Assembly: GCA_026999335.1 (NCBI GenBank)
Contig: JALTPW010000707.1
Span: 1 to 21,320 of the forward strand
Length of the DNA: 21,320 nt
DNA from: Chromatiales bacterium
Lineage (GTDB): Bacteria > Pseudomonadota > Gammaproteobacteria > SZUA-152
Direction of reading: 5' to 3'
Below, piece by piece: positions 14,798 through 21,320 of this stretch (its first letter is position 1; each line of letters begins with the position of its first letter). The notes beneath the pieces were generated by a model. It saw only the letters and a program-made list of their open reading frames with translations, was not told where the DNA came from and searched no databases. The position numbers and the translations under genes are program-made.

Positions 14798-16075
14798 TTA
14801 GGCGTCCGCACCGACCATGCAGGATTTATGATCGATGTGATATTGAAATTCATCTCTGAACTTGCTGACAAAGCTACTGACCGGCATCGCCGCCGCATCG
14901 CCCAAGGCGCAGATGGTTCTGCCTTGAATCTTGCTGGAAACATCCAGCAAGAGATCCAGATCTTCCGCTTGCCCCTGACCATGCTCGATACGATGCACAA
15001 CGCGCATCAGCCAGCCCGTACCTTCTCGACAGGGTGTGCATTGGCCGCAGGATTCTTCGTAATAAAAGTGCGATATGCGCGCCAGCGCCCTCACCATGCA
15101 GGTGGAATCATCCATGACGATGACCGAACCGGCACCCAGCTGCGAGCCGGCCTTGGAAATGGAGTCATAATCCATCGTCATGGCCATTGCTTCTTCTGGC
15201 AACAGAACCGGCGTTGACGATCCTCCCGGTATCACCGCCTTCAACTGGTGGCCGTCGCGAATGCCACCGGCCATTTCCAGTAACTCGGCAAATGGCGTAC
15301 CCATCGGCACTTCATAATTGCCGGGCTTGTTGACATGGCCGCTAACGCAGAACAGTTTGGATCCACCGTTGTTCGGTTTGCCGAGATCCAGAAACCATTT
15401 GCCACCGTTTTTCAAAATAACCGGAACGGAAGCCAGGGTTTCGGTGTTGTTGATGGTCGTCGGGCGACCATAAAGTCCAAAACTGGCCGGAAAAGGCGGC
15501 TTGAAACGTGGCTGACCTTTTTTGCCTTCCAGCGATTCCAGCAAGGCCGTTTCTTCACCGCAGACGTAGGCACCGCCGCCGAGATGGACATGCAGATCAA
15601 AATCGATTCCGCTGCCCATGATGTTCTTGCCCAGCAGGCCGGCGGCATAGGCGTCGTCGATGGCCTGCTGGAAACGTTCATAGGGCTCCCAGAATTCACC
15701 GCGAATATAGTTATAACCCGCCGTTGCGCCGATGGTATAACCGGCAATAGCCATTCCTTCAACCAGCTGATGGGGATTGTAAAGCAAAATATCGCGATCC
15801 TTGCAGGTACCCGGTTCACCTTCGTCGGAATTACACACGATGTACTTCTGCCCCGGCGTATTGCGTGGCATGAAACTCCATTTCAGGCCGGTGGGGAAAC
15901 CCGCACCGCCACGACCACGCAGCGCCGAGGTTTTTAGTTGATTGATGATTTCGTCAGGAACCGTTTTTTCGGCAAGAATTTTTTTCCACACATCGTAACC
16001 ACTCGCACTCTGATAGCTCTCTAGCGTCCAGGGTTTATCAAGGTGCAGTGTTCTAAAACAAACTTCGTTGGCCAT
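14798..16075 (-). CDS. nuoF: NADH-quinone oxidoreductase subunit F (NADH/FMN binding)
   Basis: NuoF binds NADH and FMN and begins electron transfer. Its 425 residues contain the glycine-rich GRGGAGFPTG (54-63), the nucleotide-site segment GGGAYVCGEETALLESLEGK, and the N3 4Fe-4S ligands Cys343/346/349 (ESCGQCTPCREG) and Cys389 (TICALGDAAAMP). The start at ATG 16075 lies four bases after the nuoE stop, so the two subunits of the NADH-oxidising module are tightly coupled. Confidence 0.97.
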   Translation of the reverse strand: MANEVCFRTLHLDKPWTLESYQSASGYDVWKKILAEKTVPDEIINQLKTSALRGRGGAGFPTGLKWSFMPRNTPGQKYIVCNSDEGEPGTCKDRDILLYNPHQLVEGMAIAGYTIGATAGYNYIRGEFWEPYERFQQAIDDAYAAGLLGKNIMGSGIDFDLHVHLGGGAYVCGEETALLESLEGKKGQPRFKPPFPASFGLYGRPTTINNTETLASVPVILKNGGKWFLDLGKPNNGGSKLFCVSGHVNKPGNYEVPMGTPFAELLEMAGGIRDGHQLKAVIPGGSSTPVLLPEEAMAMTMDYDSISKAGSQLGAGSVIVMDDSTCMVRALARISHFYYEESCGQCTPCREGTGWLMRVVHRIEHGQGQAEDLDLLLDVSSKIQGRTICALGDAAAMPVSSFVSKFRDEFQYHIDHKSCMVGADA

Positions 16076-16079
16076 AGGT

Positions 16080-16586
16080 TTAGTCCAACTGATCCAGTAT
16101 TGCGTCGATTTTTTCAGGCGTCAGCTTGAGATGGTATTGGCGATCAATCTGACACATGGGAGCGTCCACACAGGCGCCCAGACATTCGACTTCTTTAAGT
16201 GTTATGCGGCCGTCCTCGGTCGTCTCTCCCAGACCGATACCCAGGCGTTCGCGCAGATGTGCAACCACTTCATCGGAACCGCACAACATGCAGGAAATAT
16301 TGGTGCAGACACAAATCTTGTGCCGGCCGACCGGACTCAGTTCATACATTGAATAGAATGTCGCCACTTCATAGACCGATATTGGCGTCATATCGAGGTA
16401 GTCCGCAACGGCATCCATCAGTTCGGTGGTCAGGTAACCACCGTTGTCGTCCTGCATGATACGTAATGCGGCCATCACCGCAGACTGTTTCTGATCCAGC
16501 GGATATTTGGCAACCCACTGGTCAATCTCGGCCCGGCACTCGGCGGAGATCAAATCACTTTTTGTTGTTTCCATTGCAGCGGCCAT
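16080..16586 (-). CDS. nuoE: NADH-quinone oxidoreductase subunit E (2Fe-2S)
   Basis: NuoE is a thioredoxin-fold subunit holding the off-path 2Fe-2S cluster N1a. The ligands Cys94 and Cys99 (VCTNISC) and Cys135 and Cys139 (ECLGACVDAP) have the same spacing as in E. coli (5, 36 and 4). It has 168 residues. Its ATG shares one base with the nuoD stop (TGATG), which indicates translational coupling. Confidence 0.97.
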   Translation of the reverse strand: MAAAMETTKSDLISAECRAEIDQWVAKYPLDQKQSAVMAALRIMQDDNGGYLTTELMDAVADYLDMTPISVYEVATFYSMYELSPVGRHKICVCTNISCMLCGSDEVVAHLRERLGIGLGETTEDGRITLKEVECLGACVDAPMCQIDRQYHLKLTPEKIDAILDQLD

Positions 16587-17839
16587 CAGCGATCAATTTC
16601 TCCGAAAACGATGTCCTGTGTGCCAATGATCGCAACCACATCGGCAATCATATGGCCACGGGACATTTCGTCCAACGCGGCCAGATGGGGAAAGCCCGGG
16701 GCGCGGATTTTCAGGCGATAGGGCTTATTGGCACCGTCGGATACGAGATAAACACCAAACTCACCCTTTGGATGTTCGACGGCGGTATACACCTCGCCTT
16801 CCGGCAAGGCATAACCTTCGGTAAACAATTTGAAGTGGTGAATCAGTGATTCCATGTTGCCCTTCATTTGTTCTCGTTTGGGGGGCACATGTTTGTGATC
16901 ATCGAGCATCACCGGGCCGGGGTTGTTACGCAGCCAGTCGATACACTGTTTAATGATTTCGTTCGACTGACGCATCTCTTCGATACGCACCAGATAACGA
17001 TCATAACAGTCACCCGTCACGCCCACGGGAATATCAAAATCGAGTTGGTCATAAACCGCGTACGGCTGTTTTTTGCGCAGATCCCACTCGATTCCCGAGC
17101 CGCGCAGCATCGGTCCGGTAAAGCCCATTTGCAAGGCGCGTTCCGGCGACACCACACCGATACCAACGGTACGCTGTTTCCAGATGCGATTATCGGTCAA
17201 CAATGTTTCATATTCATCAACATAAGTGGGAAAACGCCGGGTGAAGTCTTCGATAAAATCGAGCAGCGAACCCTGACGGTTTTCGTTCAGGCGGTCGACT
17301 TCTTTCTGCTTGTGCCACTTGGAAGGCTGGTACTTGGCCATGCTATCGGGCAGGTCACGATAAACACCGCCCGGGCGGTAATAGGCGGCATGCAGACGTG
17401 CACCGGATACCGCCTCATAGGCATCCATGAGATCTTCGCGCTCACGGAAGGCATACAAAAACACCGTCATGGCGCCAATATCCAGCGCATGCGCACCTAA
17501 CCACATACAGTGATTCAAGATGCGGGTGATTTCATCGAACATGACGCGGATATACTGGGCGCGTTGCGGCGCGACAATGCCCAGCATTTTTTCCAGTGCA
17601 AGCACATAACCATGTTCGTTGCACATCATGGAAATATAATCGAGCCGATCCATGTAGGGGATGCTTTGATTATACGGTTTGCTTTCGGCCAGTTTTTCGG
17701 TGCCGCGATGCAACAGGCCAATGTGCGGATCGGCCCGCTCTATGACCTCGCCATCCAGCTCCAGCACCAGGCGCAGCACGCCGTGCGCCGAGGGATGCTG
17801 AGGGCCAAAGTTCAGTGTGTAATTGCGGATTTCAGGCAC
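16586..17839 (-). CDS. nuoD: NADH-quinone oxidoreductase subunit D
   Basis: NuoD is the 49-kDa-type subunit that forms the quinone site with NuoB. It has 417 residues and derives from the hydrogenase large subunit. It shows NFGPQHPSAHGVLRLVLELDG, IGLLHRGTEKLAE, MDRLDYISMM and the conserved C-terminal DIVFGEIDR. It is a separate gene, unlike the nuoCD fusion of enteric bacteria, and starts two bases after nuoC. Confidence 0.97.
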   Translation of the reverse strand: MPEIRNYTLNFGPQHPSAHGVLRLVLELDGEVIERADPHIGLLHRGTEKLAESKPYNQSIPYMDRLDYISMMCNEHGYVLALEKMLGIVAPQRAQYIRVMFDEITRILNHCMWLGAHALDIGAMTVFLYAFREREDLMDAYEAVSGARLHAAYYRPGGVYRDLPDSMAKYQPSKWHKQKEVDRLNENRQGSLLDFIEDFTRRFPTYVDEYETLLTDNRIWKQRTVGIGVVSPERALQMGFTGPMLRGSGIEWDLRKKQPYAVYDQLDFDIPVGVTGDCYDRYLVRIEEMRQSNEIIKQCIDWLRNNPGPVMLDDHKHVPPKREQMKGNMESLIHHFKLFTEGYALPEGEVYTAVEHPKGEFGVYLVSDGANKPYRLKIRAPGFPHLAALDEMSRGHMIADVVAIIGTQDIVFGEIDR

Positions 17840-17841
17840 GA

Positions 17842-18525
17842 TCAGCCCTCGCCTTCCGTGACGGATTTAACGGCATGCTCTGCACGGATAACGCGAGGTA
17901 CGAGGGTACGGAGTTCGATACTGACCGGTTCATAGACGACACGACGTTTTTCTGTGTCATAGCGCATTTCAACATTGCCCTGCAACGGAAAGTCCTTACG
18001 AAACGGATGACCGATAAATCCATAATCGGTCAATAAGCGACGCAGATCAGGGTGTCCCTTGAACATGATACCAAACAGGTCGAAGGCCTCACGTTCATAC
18101 CAGTCGGCGCAGGCCCACAGACCGATGACCGAGTCGATAATGAGATGCGCCTCATCCAACATGACCTTGAGGCGAACACGCTGGTTGTTTTTGACGGACA
18201 AAAGATGATAGATAACCGCAAATCGCTGTCCATCCTGCGGCTGGGTTTTGATCTTGTGCGGCTTACCGACAGCGCGACTGAAGCCGGTGCAGGAAGCGGA
18301 AACGGTATCCCACTCCGCTTCCCCGTAGGTCAACAGGTCTACGCCACAGACATCGAGCAGTTCCTCGAAGAAAAATTCTTCCTCGTCACGCAGCGCCCGG
18401 GCAACGGAAAGAAGCTGCTGTGCCGGCACTTCGACCGTCAGCTCACCCAATGCCGTATGCGTCACGACATGATCAGAAAAACGTGCCTGAATACGGGCTG
18501 AAAGAGCCTCAACCGCCTTACTCAT
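17842..18525 (-). CDS. nuoC: NADH-quinone oxidoreductase subunit C
   Basis: NuoC is the 30-kDa-type structural subunit of the connecting module. Its 227 residues include the family signature WYEREAFDLFGIMFKGHP and LRRLLTDYGFIGHPFRKDFP, followed by the usual tail with VYEPVSIE. It begins 16 bp after nuoB and ends two bases before nuoD. Confidence 0.96.
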   Translation of the reverse strand: MSKAVEALSARIQARFSDHVVTHTALGELTVEVPAQQLLSVARALRDEEEFFFEELLDVCGVDLLTYGEAEWDTVSASCTGFSRAVGKPHKIKTQPQDGQRFAVIYHLLSVKNNQRVRLKVMLDEAHLIIDSVIGLWACADWYEREAFDLFGIMFKGHPDLRRLLTDYGFIGHPFRKDFPLQGNVEMRYDTEKRRVVYEPVSIELRTLVPRVIRAEHAVKSVTEGEG

Positions 18526-18541
18526 CAGTCAGCTCCTTTGT

Positions 18542-19030
18542 TTAGCCTGCCGCGGTACGGGCAATCGTATTGGTGCGTTTGATCTTGTTTTGCAGCTGAA
18601 TAATGCCATACAGCAATGCCTCGGCCGTCGGCGGGCAGCCCGGGATATAAATATCCACCGGCACGATACGATCACAGCCACGCACCACGGAATAGGAATA
18701 GTGGTAATAACCACCACCATTGGCGCAGGAGCCCATGGAGATCACCCAACGTGGCTCCGCCATCTGGTCATAGACCTTGCGTAATGCCGGCGCCATTTTA
18801 TTGCAGAGCGTGCCGGCCACGATCATTAAATCAGACTGCCGTGGCGATGGCCGGGGAATAATGCCAAAGCGATCCATATCGTAACGGGAGGCGCCCACAT
18901 GCATGAATTCAACGGCACAGCAGGCAAGCCCGAAGGTCATGGGCCAGAGTGAGCCGGTGCGCGCCCAATTGATCAGCTTGTCGGCGGAAGTGGTAACGAT
19001 ACCCTTCTCGAGGATGCCTTCTACTCCCAT
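18542..19030 (-). CDS. nuoB: NADH-quinone oxidoreductase subunit B (cluster N2)
   Basis: NuoB carries N2, the last 4Fe-4S cluster before quinone. The adjacent ligands Cys37 and Cys38 (LACCAVEFMH), Cys102 (GSCANGGG) and Cys132 (IPGCPPTAE) are all present. I chose ATG 19030 (162 residues, MGVEGILEKG). It has an AGGGG site upstream and overlaps the end of nuoA by 10 bp. An in-frame ATG at 19051 would add seven residues over the nuoA coding end. Confidence 0.96.
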   Translation of the reverse strand: MGVEGILEKGIVTTSADKLINWARTGSLWPMTFGLACCAVEFMHVGASRYDMDRFGIIPRPSPRQSDLMIVAGTLCNKMAPALRKVYDQMAEPRWVISMGSCANGGGYYHYSYSVVRGCDRIVPVDIYIPGCPPTAEALLYGIIQLQNKIKRTNTIARTAAG

Positions 19031-19377
19031 TCCATCGCCCCTTTCTTCCACTCATAGGCAAATCCGACCACCAGTATGCCAAGAAATACAAACATTGCCC
19101 AAAAACCAAACACACCGAGATCCTTCAGGACGATGGCCCAGGGGAACATAAAGGCAATTTCGAGATCGAAGATAATGAACAGGATTGCGACGAGGTAGAA
19201 ACGCACATCGAATTTCATGCGCGAATCTTCAAAGGCCTCGAAGCCGCACTCATAGGGTGACAGCTTGGCGCTGTCAGGACGGCTCGGACCCAGCATATAG
19301 CTCATAAAGATGGGGCCGATGCCGAACAACAATCCCAAAATGAGAAACACCAGAATCGGTAAATAATTCTCTAGCAT
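19021..19377 (-). CDS. nuoA: NADH-quinone oxidoreductase subunit A
   Basis: NuoA is the ND3 homologue, a three-helix membrane subunit at the base of the peripheral arm. It has 118 residues. The loop SPYECGFEAFEDSRMKFDVR holds the conserved Cys of the ND3 loop, and FDLEIAFMFPWA carries the conserved acidic residues of the second helix. It is the first gene of the nuo operon and starts at ATG 19377 with a modest AGG eight bases upstream. Confidence 0.97.
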   Translation of the reverse strand: MLENYLPILVFLILGLLFGIGPIFMSYMLGPSRPDSAKLSPYECGFEAFEDSRMKFDVRFYLVAILFIIFDLEIAFMFPWAIVLKDLGVFGFWAMFVFLGILVVGFAYEWKKGAMEWE

Positions 19378-19470
19378 ACTGACCTAAAGTCTCATGTTAG
19401 CGGTGATTATTTCTTGTTATTTTTCAAGGGTTTTTCAACCCAAACGAGAAAAAACGTGCGTCCCTAGGGG

Positions 19471-19510
19471 CTAGCCTGATATAGATAGGCGAATGCCCAG
19501 TCTAGGCTAG
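19471..19510. repeat. inverted repeat overlapping the nuo promoter -10 region
   Basis: CTAGCCT (19471-19477) and AGGCTAG (19504-19510) are exact reverse complements, 26 nt apart. One arm touches the -10 box and the other lies in the early transcribed leader. It could be a looped or dimer operator, or an RNA stem at the start of the nuo mRNA. Confidence 0.4.
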
Positions 19511-19528
19511 ATTGAAATTGCTTGTCAA
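19499..19528 (-). promoter_or_regulatory. sigma70-like promoter of the nuo operon
   Basis: On the minus strand a perfect TTGACA (19523-19528) and TAGACT (19499-19504; 4 of 6 matches) are separated by 18 nt, about 120 bp before nuoA. This is the best promoter candidate in the nuoA leader. The inferred 5' leader contains a GGGTT-GAAA-AACCC hairpin (19428-19441) with a GNRA-type loop. Read-through from tpiA-secG-tRNA may add to expression. Confidence 0.6.
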
Positions 19529-19614
19529 GGCTGAGGTGGATTGAGTTTTTCCATAAAACTCAATAGGTTGGTTCGTACAAAGAATTAAAGCAGCATTTTT
19601 TTGACGGAAAAAAA

Positions 19615-19699
19615 TGGTGCCGATGGCCGGAGTCGAACCGGCACGGCTTTCGCCACTGCCCCCTCAAGACAGCGTGTCTACCAATTCCACCACATCGGC
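19615..19699 (-). tRNA. tRNA-Leu, anticodon GAG
   Basis: Read on the minus strand, this is an 85-nt tRNA with encoded CCA. The acceptor stem GCCGATG pairs with CATCGGC. The anticodon arm is CTGTC-TTGAGGG-GGCAG, giving anticodon GAG. A long variable arm, as in class II tRNAs, and the T arm CCGGTTCGACTCCGG are present. Seven T residues (19608-19614 on this strand) follow the CCA directly and may help end transcription. It starts 12 bp after the secG stop, the same secG-tRNA-Leu(GAG) order as E. coli leuU, so it is probably processed out of the tpiA-secG transcript. Confidence 0.96.
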
Positions 19700-19711
19700 A
19701 ATAAAACAGAG

Positions 19712-20083
19712 TTACTCAGGGTTTTTCGGTGCGTCGTCAACCGATATATCAGAGGGAAGTACGGGTGTGTCACTCGGAGGCGAGTCAATGAGGGGTGAAT
19801 CCTGCACACGATCAAGCAGACTGTCAGTCTGGCTCGTTGCATTCTGTGCCAAATACGCCAACGAAAGACTGGTGATGAAAAACACCGCCGCCAGAACCGC
19901 CGTCGAGTGGGACAGAAAATTACCGGAGCCTTTGGCGCCAAACACGGAACCCGATACACCACCCGCAGCACCGGCACCGAAGGCGGCACCAGCATCCGCG
20001 CCTTTGCCATGCTGGATCAGCACCAGCACGACCATGCCGATCGCGACCAGCAAGTGTACCACCAATAAAATCGTTTCAACCAT
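19712..20083 (-). CDS. secG: preprotein translocase subunit SecG
   Basis: SecG is the small accessory subunit of the SecYEG channel and stimulates SecA-driven export. The 123-residue protein has two membrane helices (about 3-23 and 58-78), with the conserved VLVLIQHGKGADAGAAFGAG and the FLSHSTAVLAAVFF stretch around the second helix. A Ser/Asp/Pro-rich tail follows. It lies 27 bp after tpiA and just before tRNA-Leu. Confidence 0.95.
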   Translation of the reverse strand: MVETILLVVHLLVAIGMVVLVLIQHGKGADAGAAFGAGAAGGVSGSVFGAKGSGNFLSHSTAVLAAVFFITSLSLAYLAQNATSQTDSLLDRVQDSPLIDSPPSDTPVLPSDISVDDAPKNPE

Positions 20084-20110
20084 TACACAAATTCCTGAAA
20101 GACGTCACGG

Positions 20111-20860
20111 CTAAACTGCGCGACAAATCGCGAGAAAACCTTCTGCGTCGAGTGATGCGCCACCGATCAGACCACCGTCGATATCGGCCTTGGCAAACAG
20201 CTCGGCGGCATTATCCGGCTTTACGCTGCCGCCGTAAAGGATCCGTACTTTTTCGGCCACATCCACATTTTGCGCTGCGACGCGCTGACGAATGAAGGCG
20301 TGAACATCCTGTGCCTGTTGCGGACTGGCGGTCTTGCCGGTACCGATGGCCCACACCGGTTCGTAGGCAATCACGCAGCCGGCGATAGCCTCAATGCCAG
20401 CTGCATCGATGACGGCATCCAACTGGCGTGCAACAACGGCCTCGGTCTCTCCGGCTTCACGCTCTGTCAACAGCTCACCGATACACAGGATCGGCGTCAA
20501 ACCGGTCTTCTGTGCGGCAATAAATTTTTCCGCCACCTGCGCGTCAGTCTCGGCATGCAGGCTGCGACGTTCGGAATGACCGATGATGACATACTTGCAC
20601 TGGTAGTCCCACAGCATGGCGGCGGAAATCTCGCCCGTGTAGGCGCCTGATTCGTGCTGACTGAGATCCTGACCGCCCCAGGCGATACCACTCTCATTGA
20701 GGCGGCGCGCTGCCTGCGGAATATAAATGGCCGGTGGACAAACAACCACTTCGGCGTTCACTCCCTCGCTGATACCGGCCTTGATACCGTCGAGCAGGCG
20801 ACGATTCCCTTCACGGGAACCATTCATCTTCCAATTACCGGCAACGAGTGTCTGACGCAT
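20111..20860 (-). CDS. tpiA: triosephosphate isomerase
   Basis: This enzyme interconverts dihydroxyacetone phosphate and glyceraldehyde 3-phosphate in glycolysis and gluconeogenesis. Catalytic residues are visible: Asn9 and Lys11 (GNWKMNG), His95 (IIGHSERR) and Glu167 (AYEPVWAIGTGKTA, with the flexible loop). The phosphate-binding YGGSVKPDN follows. It has 249 residues, close to the E. coli 255. AAGGGG lies a few bases before ATG 20860. It heads the tpiA-secG-tRNA-Leu cluster. Confidence 0.97.
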   Translation of the reverse strand: MRQTLVAGNWKMNGSREGNRRLLDGIKAGISEGVNAEVVVCPPAIYIPQAARRLNESGIAWGGQDLSQHESGAYTGEISAAMLWDYQCKYVIIGHSERRSLHAETDAQVAEKFIAAQKTGLTPILCIGELLTEREAGETEAVVARQLDAVIDAAGIEAIAGCVIAYEPVWAIGTGKTASPQQAQDVHAFIRQRVAAQNVDVAEKVRILYGGSVKPDNAAELFAKADIDGGLIGGASLDAEGFLAICRAV

Positions 20861-21231
20861 TCACAACCCCTTCAAGACATAGCAAAATTTCGGCGCAAAG
20901 CTTACCTGTCTACGCCCCGGAACACAATTGGAATCCGGCGATTTGGTCTGATTAGCGCGGATATTTGCTGAATATACATTAAACATCGCGCAGAACGTTG
21001 GTTTCACAGGGGCTTTCCTGTGGCATCGAAGCGGTCACGCCCCGCTCTCGCTCCTCTCCATGCCGGACAGCGGGTCAAACCCGGCACAGCCTGCCCAAAC
21101 GCTTGGGTGTTTGAACAAAAAATCTACGCAGGCCGCAGGGTAGACACCGCCCAGCAATTGCAGATTGCCAGTAGTTTCACAAATGGTGGACAATGCCCAC
21201 CCGACAAAACTGATTGCACCAGATACCGCGG
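20861..21231. other. intergenic region upstream of tpiA with several hairpins, no gene seen
   Basis: I find no convincing coding sequence in these 371 bp. Inverted repeats include CACAGG/CCTGTG (21005-21023), CCCAA/TTGGG near 21094-21107, and GGTGGA/CCCACC (21185-21201; one G-T pair). The last could act as a weak terminator for a minus-strand gene to the right, but no clear T-run follows. The segment 21194-21205 matches the end of the repeat at 4984-4995 in 11 of 12 bases. I did not find a strong tpiA promoter and do not recognise a known riboswitch or small RNA. Confidence 0.5.
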
Positions 21232-21320
21232 TCAGTGGCTTCTCCTCCGCCTCTCACGCGGTTCATCTTCCTCGTCATTGTCATACCGTTGGTCGGCCGG
21301 CAGACGTATCGATATCTCGT
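21232..21320 (-). CDS. possible C-terminal tail of an unidentified gene, cut by the window edge
   Basis: One minus-strand frame is open from the window edge to a TGA at 21232-21234. It encodes 28 residues ending in an acidic then strongly basic tail (DNDEEDEP, then RERRRRSH). Such a charged tail is plausible for a real protein end, but the fragment is too short to identify. Its direction would match tpiA downstream. Confidence 0.25.
   Translation of the reverse strand, partial: EISIRLPADQRYDNDEEDEPRERRRRSH

Noticed and set aside
15335..15937. 200-codon plus-strand open frame opposite nuoF
   Set aside because: The opposite strand encodes NuoF with all its motifs; this frame has none.
16868..17500. 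210-codon plus-strand open frame opposite nuoD
   Set aside because: It lies entirely within conserved nuoD and shows no domain.
1..21320. CRISPR arrays, insertion sequences with transposases, or prophage genes
   Set aside because: I saw no regularly spaced direct repeats and no transposase, integrase or phage structural gene in any frame.

Overview
The window is a proteobacterial chromosome segment, most likely from a non-enteric gammaproteobacterium; a betaproteobacterium cannot be excluded. The reasons are the arrangement tpiA-secG-tRNA-Leu(GAG)-nuoA..N on one strand, separate nuoC and nuoD genes (fused in enterics), a short NuoG without the extra N7 cluster motif, and mobA-mobB-moeA alongside. 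I cannot name a genus.

Layout. (1) Positions 1-2245 are an accessory patch with two back-to-back modules. On the minus strand a small winged-helix protein gene is followed by an AlbA_2 (Schlafen-type) gene that is frameshifted in a 7-A run and leaves the window. On the plus strand is an Xre/RES type II toxin-antitoxin pair with a recognisable promoter and a palindrome inside it. (2) Positions 2414-4839 hold a compact plus-strand molybdenum cofactor operon, mobA-mobB-moeA. (3) Positions 4840-5008, between convergent moeA and nuoN, hold palindromic REP-like repeats. (4) Positions 5009-19377 hold the complete 14-gene NADH:quinone oxidoreductase (complex I) operon on the minus strand, transcribed nuoA to nuoN, with a sigma70-like promoter at 19499-19528. 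(5) Positions 19615-20860 hold tRNA-Leu(GAG), secG and tpiA, also minus strand. (6) Positions 20861-21320 are an intergenic stretch with several hairpins, then a possible C-terminal tail of an unidentified minus-strand gene.

How the genes work together. NuoE, F and G form the NADH-oxidising module. NuoB, C, D and I form the connecting module that carries electrons to quinone. NuoA, H, J, K, L, M and N form the proton-pumping membrane arm. All key cluster-binding cysteines and the main membrane charged residues I looked for are present, so the complex should be functional. The mob/moe genes insert molybdenum and attach GMP for bis-MGD enzymes encoded elsewhere.

Most of the window is conserved housekeeping DNA. 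I see no clearly new system. The points worth a second look are the frameshifted AlbA_2 gene, the RES toxin with Cys where the family normally has a functionally important Tyr, the regulatory region shared by the two accessory modules, and the inverted repeat over the nuo promoter.
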